From Thiocapsa roseopersicina (GTDB lineage Bacteria; Pseudomonadota; Gammaproteobacteria; Chromatiales; Chromatiaceae): a DNA stretch of 64,000 nucleotides. The notes beneath the pieces were generated by a model, which saw only the letters and a program-made list of their open reading frames with translations, did no database searches and was not told the origin of the DNA. Below, one piece after another: positions 17,822 through 25,640 of the stretch. How positions within the stretch are numbered: the stretch's first letter is position 1; each line of letters starts with the position of its first letter. The stretch is from assembly GCF_900106925.1 (NCBI RefSeq), contig NZ_FNNZ01000002.1, positions 1 to 64,000 on the forward strand. The letters are read 5' to 3'. Made by a program: the position numbers and the translations under genes.

Positions 17822-20800
17822 GCTCACCCGCACCCGAAACCACAGCGCATAGAGCGCCGGCAGAAACAGCAGCGTAATCAGGGTGCCGACCAACACCCCG
17901 CCGATCAGCACGAAGGCGAGCGGCCCCCAGAAGGTGTCGGTGGTGAGCGGGATGAAGGCGAAGACGGCAGCCGCAGCGGTCAACACCACCGGGCGGGCGC
18001 GCTGCACCGTGGCCTCCACGACCGCGGCGGAACGCTCCAAGCCCTGGTGCAGGTTGTCCTCGATCTGCTTGGCCAGGATCAGGGTGTTGCGCATCAGGAT
18101 GCCGGCCAGGCCGATCAGGCCGAGCAGCGCGACGAAGCCGAACGGACGATCGGCGATCAACAAGGCCAGCGTGGCCCCGATCACGCCGAGCGGCGCCGTG
18201 GCCACGACCATGAGCGTGCCCGAGAAGCTGCGCATCTGGAACATGATGACGATCAGCATCAGGGCCAGCATGATCGGCTGGACGCGTTGGATCGAGGCGT
18301 CGGCCTTGCCCGATTGCTCCACCGCGCCGCCGATGTCGATCCGATACTCGGGCGGCAGCTCGGCGACCAGCCCCTGCAGCTCGGCCCAGATCGCTTGTGT
18401 CACGTTCGGTGGCTGGGCGCCCCGGACCTCGGATTGCACGGCGATGAAGGGCTCGCGGTTGTAGCGCTTGAGCACCGGATCCTCGAAGGCGATCATCAGC
18501 TCGCCTGCCTGTTCGAGCGGGATGGTCCGGCCGTCGAGCGTCTTGAGATTGATGCCGGCGAGGCTGGTCGGCGTGATCACGGCGGCGCTGTCGTCTGCTC
18601 CGGACCCTGCCCCGGCGCCATCTAGGCTCGCCTGGCCCTCATCGCCAAGCCCACGCAGGATCAGCTGCACATTGCGGATGTCCTCGCGGATCTCGGTCGC
18701 CGGCAGCCCGGAGAGCTGGTACTCCAGTTGACCGGCGAGCTCGCGCGGGGTAAGCCCGATCAGACGCAGACGCTCCGGGTCGAGCGCAAGCCGCACCACG
18801 GGGACGCGCTCGCCCCAGTCAAGATGCGGATCCTGCGTATTCGGATTGGCCGCGACCACCTCGCGCACCTGCTCTGCGATGCGTCGCAGCACCAGCGGAT
18901 CAGGCCCCACCACACGAAAGGTCACGGGCCAAATGACCGGCGGCCCGTAGAGCAGCGTGTGCACGCGCACCCGCGCCTCGGGGAACTCGCCGGCCTCCAC
19001 ATGCGCTTGAAGCTGCGCGATCAGCGCATCGCGCTCGGCCGCGCCTTCCGCCACCACGATCAGCTTGGCAAAGGCCGGATTCGGAAACTCGGGGTTCAGC
19101 GCGAGGAAGAATCGCGGTGCCCCGGCACCGAGATAGGCCGCGCTCGAGCGCACGCCTGGCGCATCCGCCAGGATCGCCTCGACCCGCTCGACCACGGCCG
19201 CCGTCGCGCGGATCGCACTGCCCTCGGGGAGCCGGATGTCGATCAGGACCTCCGGGCGATCCGAGGACGGAAAGAACTGTTTCTGCACGCTGCCGGCCAA
19301 CCCGACGATCGACAGGACCAGCAGCCCGAAGGTCGCGGCTACGACCCAGATCTTGTAGCGGACACAACCGCGGATCAGCCCGCGCAGCGTGCGGTAGAGC
19401 GGCGTCGCGTAGGCGCTCTCCGAGCCGTGCGCGCCCCCGGGCGGCGGCGCCTTCAGGAGCAGGGTGCCCAGATAGGGCGTAAAGGTCACCGCCACCACCC
19501 AGGAGGCAAGCAGCGCGAACGCCAGCACCCAGAAGATGTTGCCCGCATACTCGCCCACACCCGAGCGCGCGAATCCGATGGGCACGAAACCGATTACGGT
19601 CACCAAGGTACCGCTCAGCATGGGAGCGGCGGTCACCGTCCAGGCATGGGCCGCGGCCCGCAGCCGATCCCATCCCGCCTCCATCTTCACCAGCATCATC
19701 TCGATGGCGATGATGGCGTCGTCGACCAAGAGCCCCAGGGCGATGATGAGCGCACCCAGGCTGACCCGATCCAGGTTGATGCCCTTGATCAACATCAGCA
19801 GGAAGGTGATCGCGAGGGTCAAGGGGATGGCGATGCCGACGACCAGCCCGGCGCGCCAGCCGATGGCGACGAAGCTGACCAGCATCACCACCGCGACCGC
19901 GACCAGGAACTTGATCTGAAAGAGGTCGACGGCATGCGTGATGGCGTCGGCCTGATTGGTAAGCTGCGTGAAGCCGACGCCCAGCGGCAGACTGGCCTCA
20001 AGCCCTTTCTGGACCTCGACCAGGCGCTCGCCGAGCGCCAGCCCGTTCTCGCCGCGCTGCATCACCACGCCGAGCAGGACCGCATCCTCCCCGCCGGCGC
20101 GGATCAGAAACTCGGGTGGATCCTCGTAACCGCGGCTGACCTCGGCGATCTCGCCGAGCGTCAGAAGATGCTCGCCGACACGCAGCGGCACCTGGCGGAT
20201 GTCCTCGAGCTCACGCAGCTCGGCGTCCGGACGCAGATAGAGGCGTGGCCCGTCGGTCTCGACGAGACCCGCCGGGGCAAGCCGATTCTGCGCATCCAGG
20301 GCCTCGCGCACCGCAGCGGGCGACACCCCGAGATTGGCCAGGCGCGCCTGGTCCAGCTCCACAAAGAAACGCTGCGGACGCTCGCCCAGGATGCGCGCCT
20401 TCTGCACGCCCTCGACCCGGGCGAGCCGGTCGCGGATCCGCTCGGCCTCGCGCACCAGCAGACGGTTCGGCAGATCCGGCGCCGAGAGCGCATAGAGCGC
20501 GAAATAGACATCCGAGAAGTCGTCGTTGACGAAGGGCCCGAGCACCCCGGCCGGCAGACTCCCGGCCGCATCCGACATGCGTTTGCGCACCTGATAGAAG
20601 AGATCCGGGATCTGCTCGGAAGGCGCGTAGTCCTGAAACTCGACCAGCATGTCGACCCGTCCGGGACGCGCCGTGGTCTCGAGCCGGTAGAAGAGCTCGA
20701 CCTCGCCGATGCGCTTCTCCAGCGGATCGGCGACCAGATCCTGCATCTGTTGCGCGCTCGCCCCCGGCCAGAGCGCCGAGACCACCATCACCCGCACGGT

Positions 20801-20956
20801 GAAGGCCGGGTCTTCCGCGCGGCCCAGCTGCAGGAATGCCGTCAGACCGGCGAGCGCGGTCACCAGGATGAGAAAGAGCGTGACCGAGCGCTCGCGCACC
20901 GCGAGCGCGGAGAGATTCAACCGCGTCCCCGCTGACCTTTCGTCGGCGGTGCTCAT
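17819..20956 (-). CDS. RND efflux permease (AcrB/AcrF-like family)
   Basis: 1045-residue inner-membrane proton-driven efflux pump subunit, normal length for the HAE-1-like RND family. It has the cytoplasmic N-terminus with first helix (TLFLILVTALAGLTAFLQL), the periplasmic porter loop, and a membrane block with GALIIALGLLVDDAIIAIEMM containing the paired Asp residues of the proton relay, duplicated in a second half ending LIGGVLVGTLITLLFLPALYALW. It overlaps the adaptor gene upstream by ATGA (20953-20956), so the two are one operon. No outer-membrane channel gene is present; it would borrow a TolC-like channel. Likely repressed by the divergent TetR gene. Substrates unknown. Confidence 0.93.
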   Translation of the reverse strand: MSTADERSAGTRLNLSALAVRERSVTLFLILVTALAGLTAFLQLGRAEDPAFTVRVMVVSALWPGASAQQMQDLVADPLEKRIGEVELFYRLETTARPGRVDMLVEFQDYAPSEQIPDLFYQVRKRMSDAAGSLPAGVLGPFVNDDFSDVYFALYALSAPDLPNRLLVREAERIRDRLARVEGVQKARILGERPQRFFVELDQARLANLGVSPAAVREALDAQNRLAPAGLVETDGPRLYLRPDAELRELEDIRQVPLRVGEHLLTLGEIAEVSRGYEDPPEFLIRAGGEDAVLLGVVMQRGENGLALGERLVEVQKGLEASLPLGVGFTQLTNQADAITHAVDLFQIKFLVAVAVVMLVSFVAIGWRAGLVVGIAIPLTLAITFLLMLIKGINLDRVSLGALIIALGLLVDDAIIAIEMMLVKMEAGWDRLRAAAHAWTVTAAPMLSGTLVTVIGFVPIGFARSGVGEYAGNIFWVLAFALLASWVVAVTFTPYLGTLLLKAPPPGGAHGSESAYATPLYRTLRGLIRGCVRYKIWVVAATFGLLVLSIVGLAGSVQKQFFPSSDRPEVLIDIRLPEGSAIRATAAVVERVEAILADAPGVRSSAAYLGAGAPRFFLALNPEFPNPAFAKLIVVAEGAAERDALIAQLQAHVEAGEFPEARVRVHTLLYGPPVIWPVTFRVVGPDPLVLRRIAEQVREVVAANPNTQDPHLDWGERVPVVRLALDPERLRLIGLTPRELAGQLEYQLSGLPATEIREDIRNVQLILRGLGDEGQASLDGAGAGSGADDSAAVITPTSLAGINLKTLDGRTIPLEQAGELMIAFEDPVLKRYNREPFIAVQSEVRGAQPPNVTQAIWAELQGLVAELPPEYRIDIGGAVEQSGKADASIQRVQPIMLALMLIVIMFQMRSFSGTLMVVATAPLGVIGATLALLIADRPFGFVALLGLIGLAGILMRNTLILAKQIEDNLHQGLERSAAVVEATVQRARPVVLTAAAAVFAFIPLTTDTFWGPLAFVLIGGVLVGTLITLLFLPALYALWFRVRVS

Positions 20957-22086
20957 CGCTCGAGCACCCGCACGGCCTGGCCGGGCAGCAGAAGATGCGC
21001 CCCGAGTGCGACGACCGGCGTGCCCGGCGCCAGATCGGTGCGGATCTCGGCCTGCTCGCCGACGACTCCGATCAGCTCGACCGGCTCGGGCTCGACCCGG
21101 CCATCCTCGATGCGCCAGATCAGCGGCCCTTCGCCGCGCTCCAGGACGGCACCGAGCGGCACCCGAGCAGTCGGTCCGGACGCCCCGCGTGCGGTCTCGA
21201 AGGTCAGGGTCACGGTCGTGCCGAGGCCGGGATCGCTCGGCAGCTCCGGTAAACGATAGCGCGCACGCCAGGTCCGGCTGAGCGGATCGGCGCTGCCGGC
21301 GATCTCGCGCAGGGTGACCTGAGCGGACGTAGGCGCAGACGCCGATCCGTTCGTCGGGCCGTTCACCGGCCCCGCCCCGTTCGCGAGCCGTGCCGTCGCC
21401 TCGGTCGGCAGATCGATACGCCGCGCCTCGGGCACCTGGACCTCGATCTCGCGCGGCCCGTCCTCGGCCAAGCGTGCGACAACCTGACTGGGCGACACCA
21501 CCTGCCCGACCTGCCCATCCACGTCCAGGATCACGCCCGCCGCGGGTGCGACCAGGTCGGCATAGAGGATGGCGTTGCGTGCTTGCTCCAGGGTCGCCTC
21601 GGCCGCGACCAGCCGTTGCTCGGCGGCGCGGGCTGCGGTCACGGCCCGGTCGTGGTCCTGCTCGCTGGCTAGCCGCTTGACGAGAAGATCGCCGAGACGA
21701 TCGCGCTCGCGATTCGCGTTCTCGTGCTCCGCCTGCGCGCTCGCCACCGTCGCCTCGGCTGCGAGACGCTGCTGCGTCACGTCGCGCGGATCGAGCCGGA
21801 ACAGGACGTCGCCTTCCTCGACTCGCGCCCCCGCGTCGACCAGACGCGCCTGAATCTCCCCGCCGATGCGGAAGGACAGCGGGATCTCATGGCGGGCGCG
21901 CACCGTGCCCGTGAGCGTCCAGACGCTGTTCGGCGCAGACTCCACCCGGGCGGACAACACCCAAGGCACCGATTCGCGATCGAACACTGCATCGGGCGCG
22001 GCCGGCTCGTCGGTACTCGGTCTGCATCCCGAGCCGAGGAGCGTGGCGACGAACACCGCTCCGATCCTGTTTATCCTGGTCGACAA
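20953..22086 (-). CDS. RND efflux periplasmic adaptor lipoprotein (MFP)
   Basis: 377-residue membrane fusion protein connecting the RND permease with an outer-membrane channel. The N-terminus is a lipoprotein signal with lipobox LGSGC (Cys about 21). A beta-barrel/lipoyl segment (FRIGGEIQARLVDAGARVEEGDVL), a long alpha-helical hairpin (about 100-170, with AEHENANRERDRLGDLL), the returning lipoyl half (DLVAPAAGVILDVDGQVGQVV) and a C-terminal membrane-proximal domain follow. A Gly/Asn/Ala-rich insertion near 230 (NGAGPVNGPTNGSASAPT) is unusual. First gene of the efflux operon; its start faces the TetR gene across about 80 bases holding the putative operator. Confidence 0.92.
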   Translation of the reverse strand: MSTRINRIGAVFVATLLGSGCRPSTDEPAAPDAVFDRESVPWVLSARVESAPNSVWTLTGTVRARHEIPLSFRIGGEIQARLVDAGARVEEGDVLFRLDPRDVTQQRLAAEATVASAQAEHENANRERDRLGDLLVKRLASEQDHDRAVTAARAAEQRLVAAEATLEQARNAILYADLVAPAAGVILDVDGQVGQVVSPSQVVARLAEDGPREIEVQVPEARRIDLPTEATARLANGAGPVNGPTNGSASAPTSAQVTLREIAGSADPLSRTWRARYRLPELPSDPGLGTTVTLTFETARGASGPTARVPLGAVLERGEGPLIWRIEDGRVEPEPVELIGVVGEQAEIRTDLAPGTPVVALGAHLLLPGQAVRVLER

Positions 22087-22142
22087 GGGTCACTCCTGCA
22101 CCGCGAGCACCGGCGTTGGTTGGTGGTTGAGTGCACCATTAT

Positions 22143-22164
22143 TACTGTACGATAGCGTTTAGTA
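22143..22164. promoter_or_regulatory. Candidate TetR operator between divergent efflux and regulator genes
   Basis: A 22-base imperfect palindrome (TACTGTACGATAGCGTTTAGTA) in which 16 of 22 positions match the reverse complement. It ends one base before the first possible ATG of the TetR gene and lies about 57 bases from the adaptor start, in an A/T-rich stretch otherwise rare here. Size and location fit a TetR-family operator controlling both directions; binding is inferred. Confidence 0.5.
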
Positions 22165-22165
22165 A

Positions 22166-22885
22166 ATGACCGAATACATGACGGAGCACACAGCGATGCC
22201 GACATCCGACGCCGACGCATCCGGGGCACCGTCGGTGCCCCGAGCCGCCGGACGCGGTCGACCGCCGGACCCCGCCAAGCACGCGGCCATCCTCGACGCC
22301 GCGCGCAGGCTCTTCTTCTCGGGCTCGATTCAGGCGCTCAATATCGAGGCCGTTGCCCGCGCCGCCGGTGTTTCAAAGGTCACGGTCTACAGCCATTTCG
22401 GTGACTTACAGGGTCTGATCCGCGCGGTTGTGCTGCTGCAGCGCAGCGAGATGACGGCTGCGCTCGACGACCTGCCTTCCGGACAGCTCGGGCTGAGACA
22501 GGCGCTGATCGATCTGGGATACGCGCTGATGGGCTTCCTGACGAGCGACGACTATGTCGCCCTGCAACGCATGCTGGCGACCCTGGCCGGACAGGAGACC
22601 TGGCTCGGCACACTCGTCTATCGCGACGGCGCGGAGGCGACGCGCGATCGGCTCGCCACCCGCCTGGCCGAGGCGTCGGCTCGCGGCGACCTTCGAGCGC
22701 ACGACAGCCGCCTGGCCGCCGAGCAGCTGCTCGGCATCTGGCAGGGCATCCAAACCACGGGGCTCTTGAGCGGCGGCTGTCCGCGACCCGACGCCTCGGA
22801 GCTTCGCCGTCGGGTCGAATGCGGGGTGGATGTGCTGTTGCGGGCCTACGCACCCGAGGCATCGCCCGGTCGAGACCTCCGATAG
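22166..22885 (+). CDS. TetR-family repressor, divergent from RND efflux genes
   Basis: 239-residue TetR-type regulator. The DNA-binding domain is at about 30-80: HAAILDAARRLFFSG, then IEAVARAAGVSKVTVYSHFGD, the classic helix-turn-helix with VYSHF. The C-terminal ligand domain (about 90-235) resembles the AcrR-type C-terminal fold. Three ATG codons (22166, 22178, 22196) can start it; the first one touches the putative operator, so a later start is quite possible. The divergent layout with the adaptor-permease operon is the standard arrangement for a local efflux repressor. Confidence 0.88.
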   Translation: MTEYMTEHTAMPTSDADASGAPSVPRAAGRGRPPDPAKHAAILDAARRLFFSGSIQALNIEAVARAAGVSKVTVYSHFGDLQGLIRAVVLLQRSEMTAALDDLPSGQLGLRQALIDLGYALMGFLTSDDYVALQRMLATLAGQETWLGTLVYRDGAEATRDRLATRLAEASARGDLRAHDSRLAAEQLLGIWQGIQTTGLLSGGCPRPDASELRRRVECGVDVLLRAYAPEASPGRDLR

Positions 22886-23146
22886 AAGGCGGCGGCAACC
22901 GCACGCAATGCCGCCCTGACTCGCGATCGACATGCCGACGCGGCGTTGGCGAAAGCGGGCCGGCAGCACGGTAGCCCCAAGCGCGATTCGCGCCGGATCC
23001 GGCTCTGGCAAGCACTAAATCGCAAGACCTTGTCTAAAATAACAGCGTCGGTTCAGCATTCTGCGCAGAGGCGGGCGGATGGTCGGCGCATGCGCGGAGC
23101 AGCGATCCCGACTCGCGACGAACAACGGCATGCAGCAGGTCAGCTC

Positions 23147-24676
23147 ATGAGTTTCACTGCACCGATGCAAAATCAAACAGCTTTCCGTGCACTCGCTTTG
23201 GTGTCGGCTTTGGTGTCGGCTTTGTTGTCGACGGCGGGATTCCTGCCCGCAGCCGCCGCGGCAACCACTGCGCTGGACGATTATGTGGCCGCCCCGGACC
23301 TCGGTTACCGCTATATCCAAGACGCCACGCGGCTCGGCAACGGCTACACGATATTTGTCCTCGCCATGACATCCCAGACATGGCGCGGCGCCGAGGAGGT
23401 CGACCGCACCTTGTGGGCGCATGAGCTGCTGATTGCCGTGCCATGGATTACGCACTCGGGCAATCAAAATACCGCATTCATGATCGTGAACGGCGGAAGC
23501 AATAACAGAGCACCGGGCACCTCGAATGACGACCTGCTCGGCTTGCTTTCCCTCACGACGGGCTCGGTCGTTGCGATGGTCGGTCAGATCCCGAATCAAC
23601 CGTTGCGGTTCGTCGATGAAGACAATTCCCGATCCGAGGATGCACTGCTGGCCTATGGAATGGACAAGTACCTCCTGACCGAGGATCCGGAATGGCTCGT
23701 CCATTTCCCCATGACGAAGGCCGTCGTGCGCGCCATGGATACGGTGCAGGCATTCGCAGCGGATTCCGGCTCGCGCTTTCCGCGGATCCCCCGAATCGAC
23801 GACTTCATTGTGGTCGGCGGCTCGAAACGTGGCTGGGCAACCTGGCTGACGGCGGCAGTCGAAGCCGGCAAGGGCAGCGCGTCGCGGGTGAAGGCGATCC
23901 TCCCGGCCTCGATCGATATCCTGAACGCGGGCGAACAATTCACTCATCATTGGGAAGCCTACGGATTCTACGCACCCGCCATTCAAGACTATGCGGATTT
24001 CGATCTGCCCTGCCGGTCTGAATCGCCGGAGGGCCGGGCGATGCTGGCGTTGATCGATCCCTACGCGTATCGCGACCGTCTGACCATGCCCAAGCTACTG
24101 CTCAACTCGGCAGGCGATCAGTTCTTCCTCCCGGATTCGTCCCGGTTTTATTTCGCCGATCTGCCGGGGCCCAAGCTTTTGCGGTATACGCTCAACACCG
24201 ATCACTCCCAAGGTCAGGATCTACCGAGCATCATTTTGCCCACCCTGTCCTGGCTGAGCGATGTCCTCGACGACGAGCAAAGCCCTCGGTTTTCCTGGTC
24301 GCTCGAGCCGGACGGCGCGATTCTCGTGCATACGGAGACGCGACCGAAGCGGGTGCGCCTCCACCAAGCGACCAATCCGAACGCAAGGGATTTCCGGCTG
24401 GAGTCGATCGGCCAGGCCTGGACCAGTACCGACCTTCAAGAGACCGACGTCGGCGTGTATGTCGGTCGCGTCGCACCGCCGGTCCAGGGGTGGACGGCCT
24501 TCACCGTCGAGCTGACGTTTCCCGGCTCCACCGCCATCCCTACCCCGCTGGAAAGCGACCAAGTCTTCACCACCGATGTCCGTGTCACCCCGGCCTCGTT
24601 GCCCTTCGAGGAGACCCACTGCTTCTGCTGGGACTGCCTGCCGAGCTGGAGCGGTTGGCGCTCCCTCCTGAGGTGA
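23147..24676 (+). CDS. Secreted PhoPQ-activated pathogenicity-related (PqaA-like) protein
   Basis: 509-residue exported protein of the PhoPQ_related family (alpha/beta-hydrolase fold). A signal peptide covers about 1-37 (ALALVSALVSALLSTAGFLPAAAAA). The body shows the family pattern: an early AMTSQTW strand, MIVNGG, the nucleophile elbow GGSKRGWATW (Ser followed by Lys-Arg-Gly), LLNSAGDQFFLPDS with the acidic residue and LNTDHSQ with a candidate His. The C-terminal 110 residues form a beta-rich add-on. The ATG at 23147 has AGCAGGT upstream; an ATG six codons later is possible. Enzymatic activity of the family is poorly defined. The C-terminal end has a Cys cluster (CFCWDC). Confidence 0.85.
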   Translation: MSFTAPMQNQTAFRALALVSALVSALLSTAGFLPAAAAATTALDDYVAAPDLGYRYIQDATRLGNGYTIFVLAMTSQTWRGAEEVDRTLWAHELLIAVPWITHSGNQNTAFMIVNGGSNNRAPGTSNDDLLGLLSLTTGSVVAMVGQIPNQPLRFVDEDNSRSEDALLAYGMDKYLLTEDPEWLVHFPMTKAVVRAMDTVQAFAADSGSRFPRIPRIDDFIVVGGSKRGWATWLTAAVEAGKGSASRVKAILPASIDILNAGEQFTHHWEAYGFYAPAIQDYADFDLPCRSESPEGRAMLALIDPYAYRDRLTMPKLLLNSAGDQFFLPDSSRFYFADLPGPKLLRYTLNTDHSQGQDLPSIILPTLSWLSDVLDDEQSPRFSWSLEPDGAILVHTETRPKRVRLHQATNPNARDFRLESIGQAWTSTDLQETDVGVYVGRVAPPVQGWTAFTVELTFPGSTAIPTPLESDQVFTTDVRVTPASLPFEETHCFCWDCLPSWSGWRSLLR

Positions 24677-24719
24677 AGGCTAGGGGTCTCTCGTCGAATC
24701 ATTAGGAGGGGTAAATCCA

Positions 24720-25091
24720 ATGCAGACGCGTCCTGGTTTCCTTGGCCTCACGGCAGCGGCAGTCGCCCTCATCACCACAGCCGGACCGGTGCCGGCTGGG
24801 TCCGGCAACGTCGTCGCCAACGTCAACCGTGTGCTCATCGCCGTCGACGCCCGCTGGGGGGGCTGTATGGCGATGTTGTCGGCCAACCCGCAGAGCGTCC
24901 TGCCGAGCTGCGGATCCTGGTGGGTGACCTTCAGCTGCACCGGCGACTTTACCGACCGCGTCCGCGCCTATCGCATGCTGGACGCATCCGAGCTTGCACT
25001 CGCGACCGGCAAACGGGTGCAGGTCTGGTTCCGGGACGACAAGATGCACAACGGCTATTGTCTCGCCGATCGTCTCGACATCATTCGCTAA
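24720..25091 (+). CDS. Small exported four-cysteine protein, unknown function
   Basis: 123 residues with a strong Shine-Dalgarno (AGGAGGGG, about 10 bases before the ATG). Residues 1-27 are a signal peptide ending near AGSG. The mature part has four cysteines, enough for two disulfides, and a C-terminal block KRVQVWFRDDKMHNGYC followed by LADRLDII that looks like an OB-like beta structure. I do not recognise a named family. It lies 43 bases after the PqaA-like gene on the same strand and four bases before the next small gene, so the three may be one operon of exported proteins. Confidence 0.72.
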   Translation: MQTRPGFLGLTAAAVALITTAGPVPAGSGNVVANVNRVLIAVDARWGGCMAMLSANPQSVLPSCGSWWVTFSCTGDFTDRVRAYRMLDASELALATGKRVQVWFRDDKMHNGYCLADRLDIIR

Positions 25092-25095
25092 GCCC

Positions 25096-25581
25096 GTGCG
25101 GATAAGACGCGGGCGGCTCGCTTTAGCCGCTCTTTCTGCACTGGCCTTGGCGTACGGTGCATCGCGGCCCTTGCGTGCGCCTCAGACCGGAGATGGGACA
25201 GCCAGCGTACCGAGCGTCGGCGAGTCCTCGCAAGCGCACACCGAGGCACGCATGACGACAGCCGTCGGCGCCCACCCGCCTGTGCATGAAACGCCGGAAT
25301 CGGACGGGGCGGGGACGAGGCCGAGGACGATGACAACCCCGAGCCCGGAATGGCCCTTCATGCCTGAAGCCCCGCCCAGCCTCCCGCCGACGGTTCTCGG
25401 CGAGCCGTTGGAAGCCGATCCGGACAAGGCATGGGGGTGGCTCTGGAGCGACATCGATCCCGTCGACATCGGCCCTGCGCTCGACGCCGACGATCCGCCC
25501 GGCTACGCCCCGGCTAGGCCGACCGCATCGCCCCTGCAGATCGGAGAGCTGCTCGATGCCGATGCGCCGACGGGGCAGTGA
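25096..25581 (+). CDS. Hypothetical exported or anchored protein with G-x-x-L-(D/E)-A-D repeats
   Basis: 161 residues from a GTG at 25096, four bases after the preceding stop. A short basic segment and hydrophobic helix (LALAALSALALAYGA) suggest a signal peptide or anchor. The rest is low-complexity Pro/Thr/Ser, then three spaced copies of a short motif: GEPLEADPD, GPALDADDP and GELLDADAP, the last at the very C-terminus. I know no function for it. The start is uncertain, because the frame is open further upstream inside the previous gene and no ribosome binding site is visible, so translational coupling is likely. Confidence 0.5.
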   Translation: MRIRRGRLALAALSALALAYGASRPLRAPQTGDGTASVPSVGESSQAHTEARMTTAVGAHPPVHETPESDGAGTRPRTMTTPSPEWPFMPEAPPSLPPTVLGEPLEADPDKAWGWLWSDIDPVDIGPALDADDPPGYAPARPTASPLQIGELLDADAPTGQ

Positions 25582-25640
25582 CCCTTCATCGCGCCGAGCT
25601 CGATCGAACGCGCTTCGGCGCCTGCGCGCGCCTGCTTACC

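Noticed and set aside
18728-20935. 735-residue plus-strand frame across the RND permease
   Set aside because: Antisense shadow of a clearly conserved transporter; His/Arg/Gln-rich with no motif.
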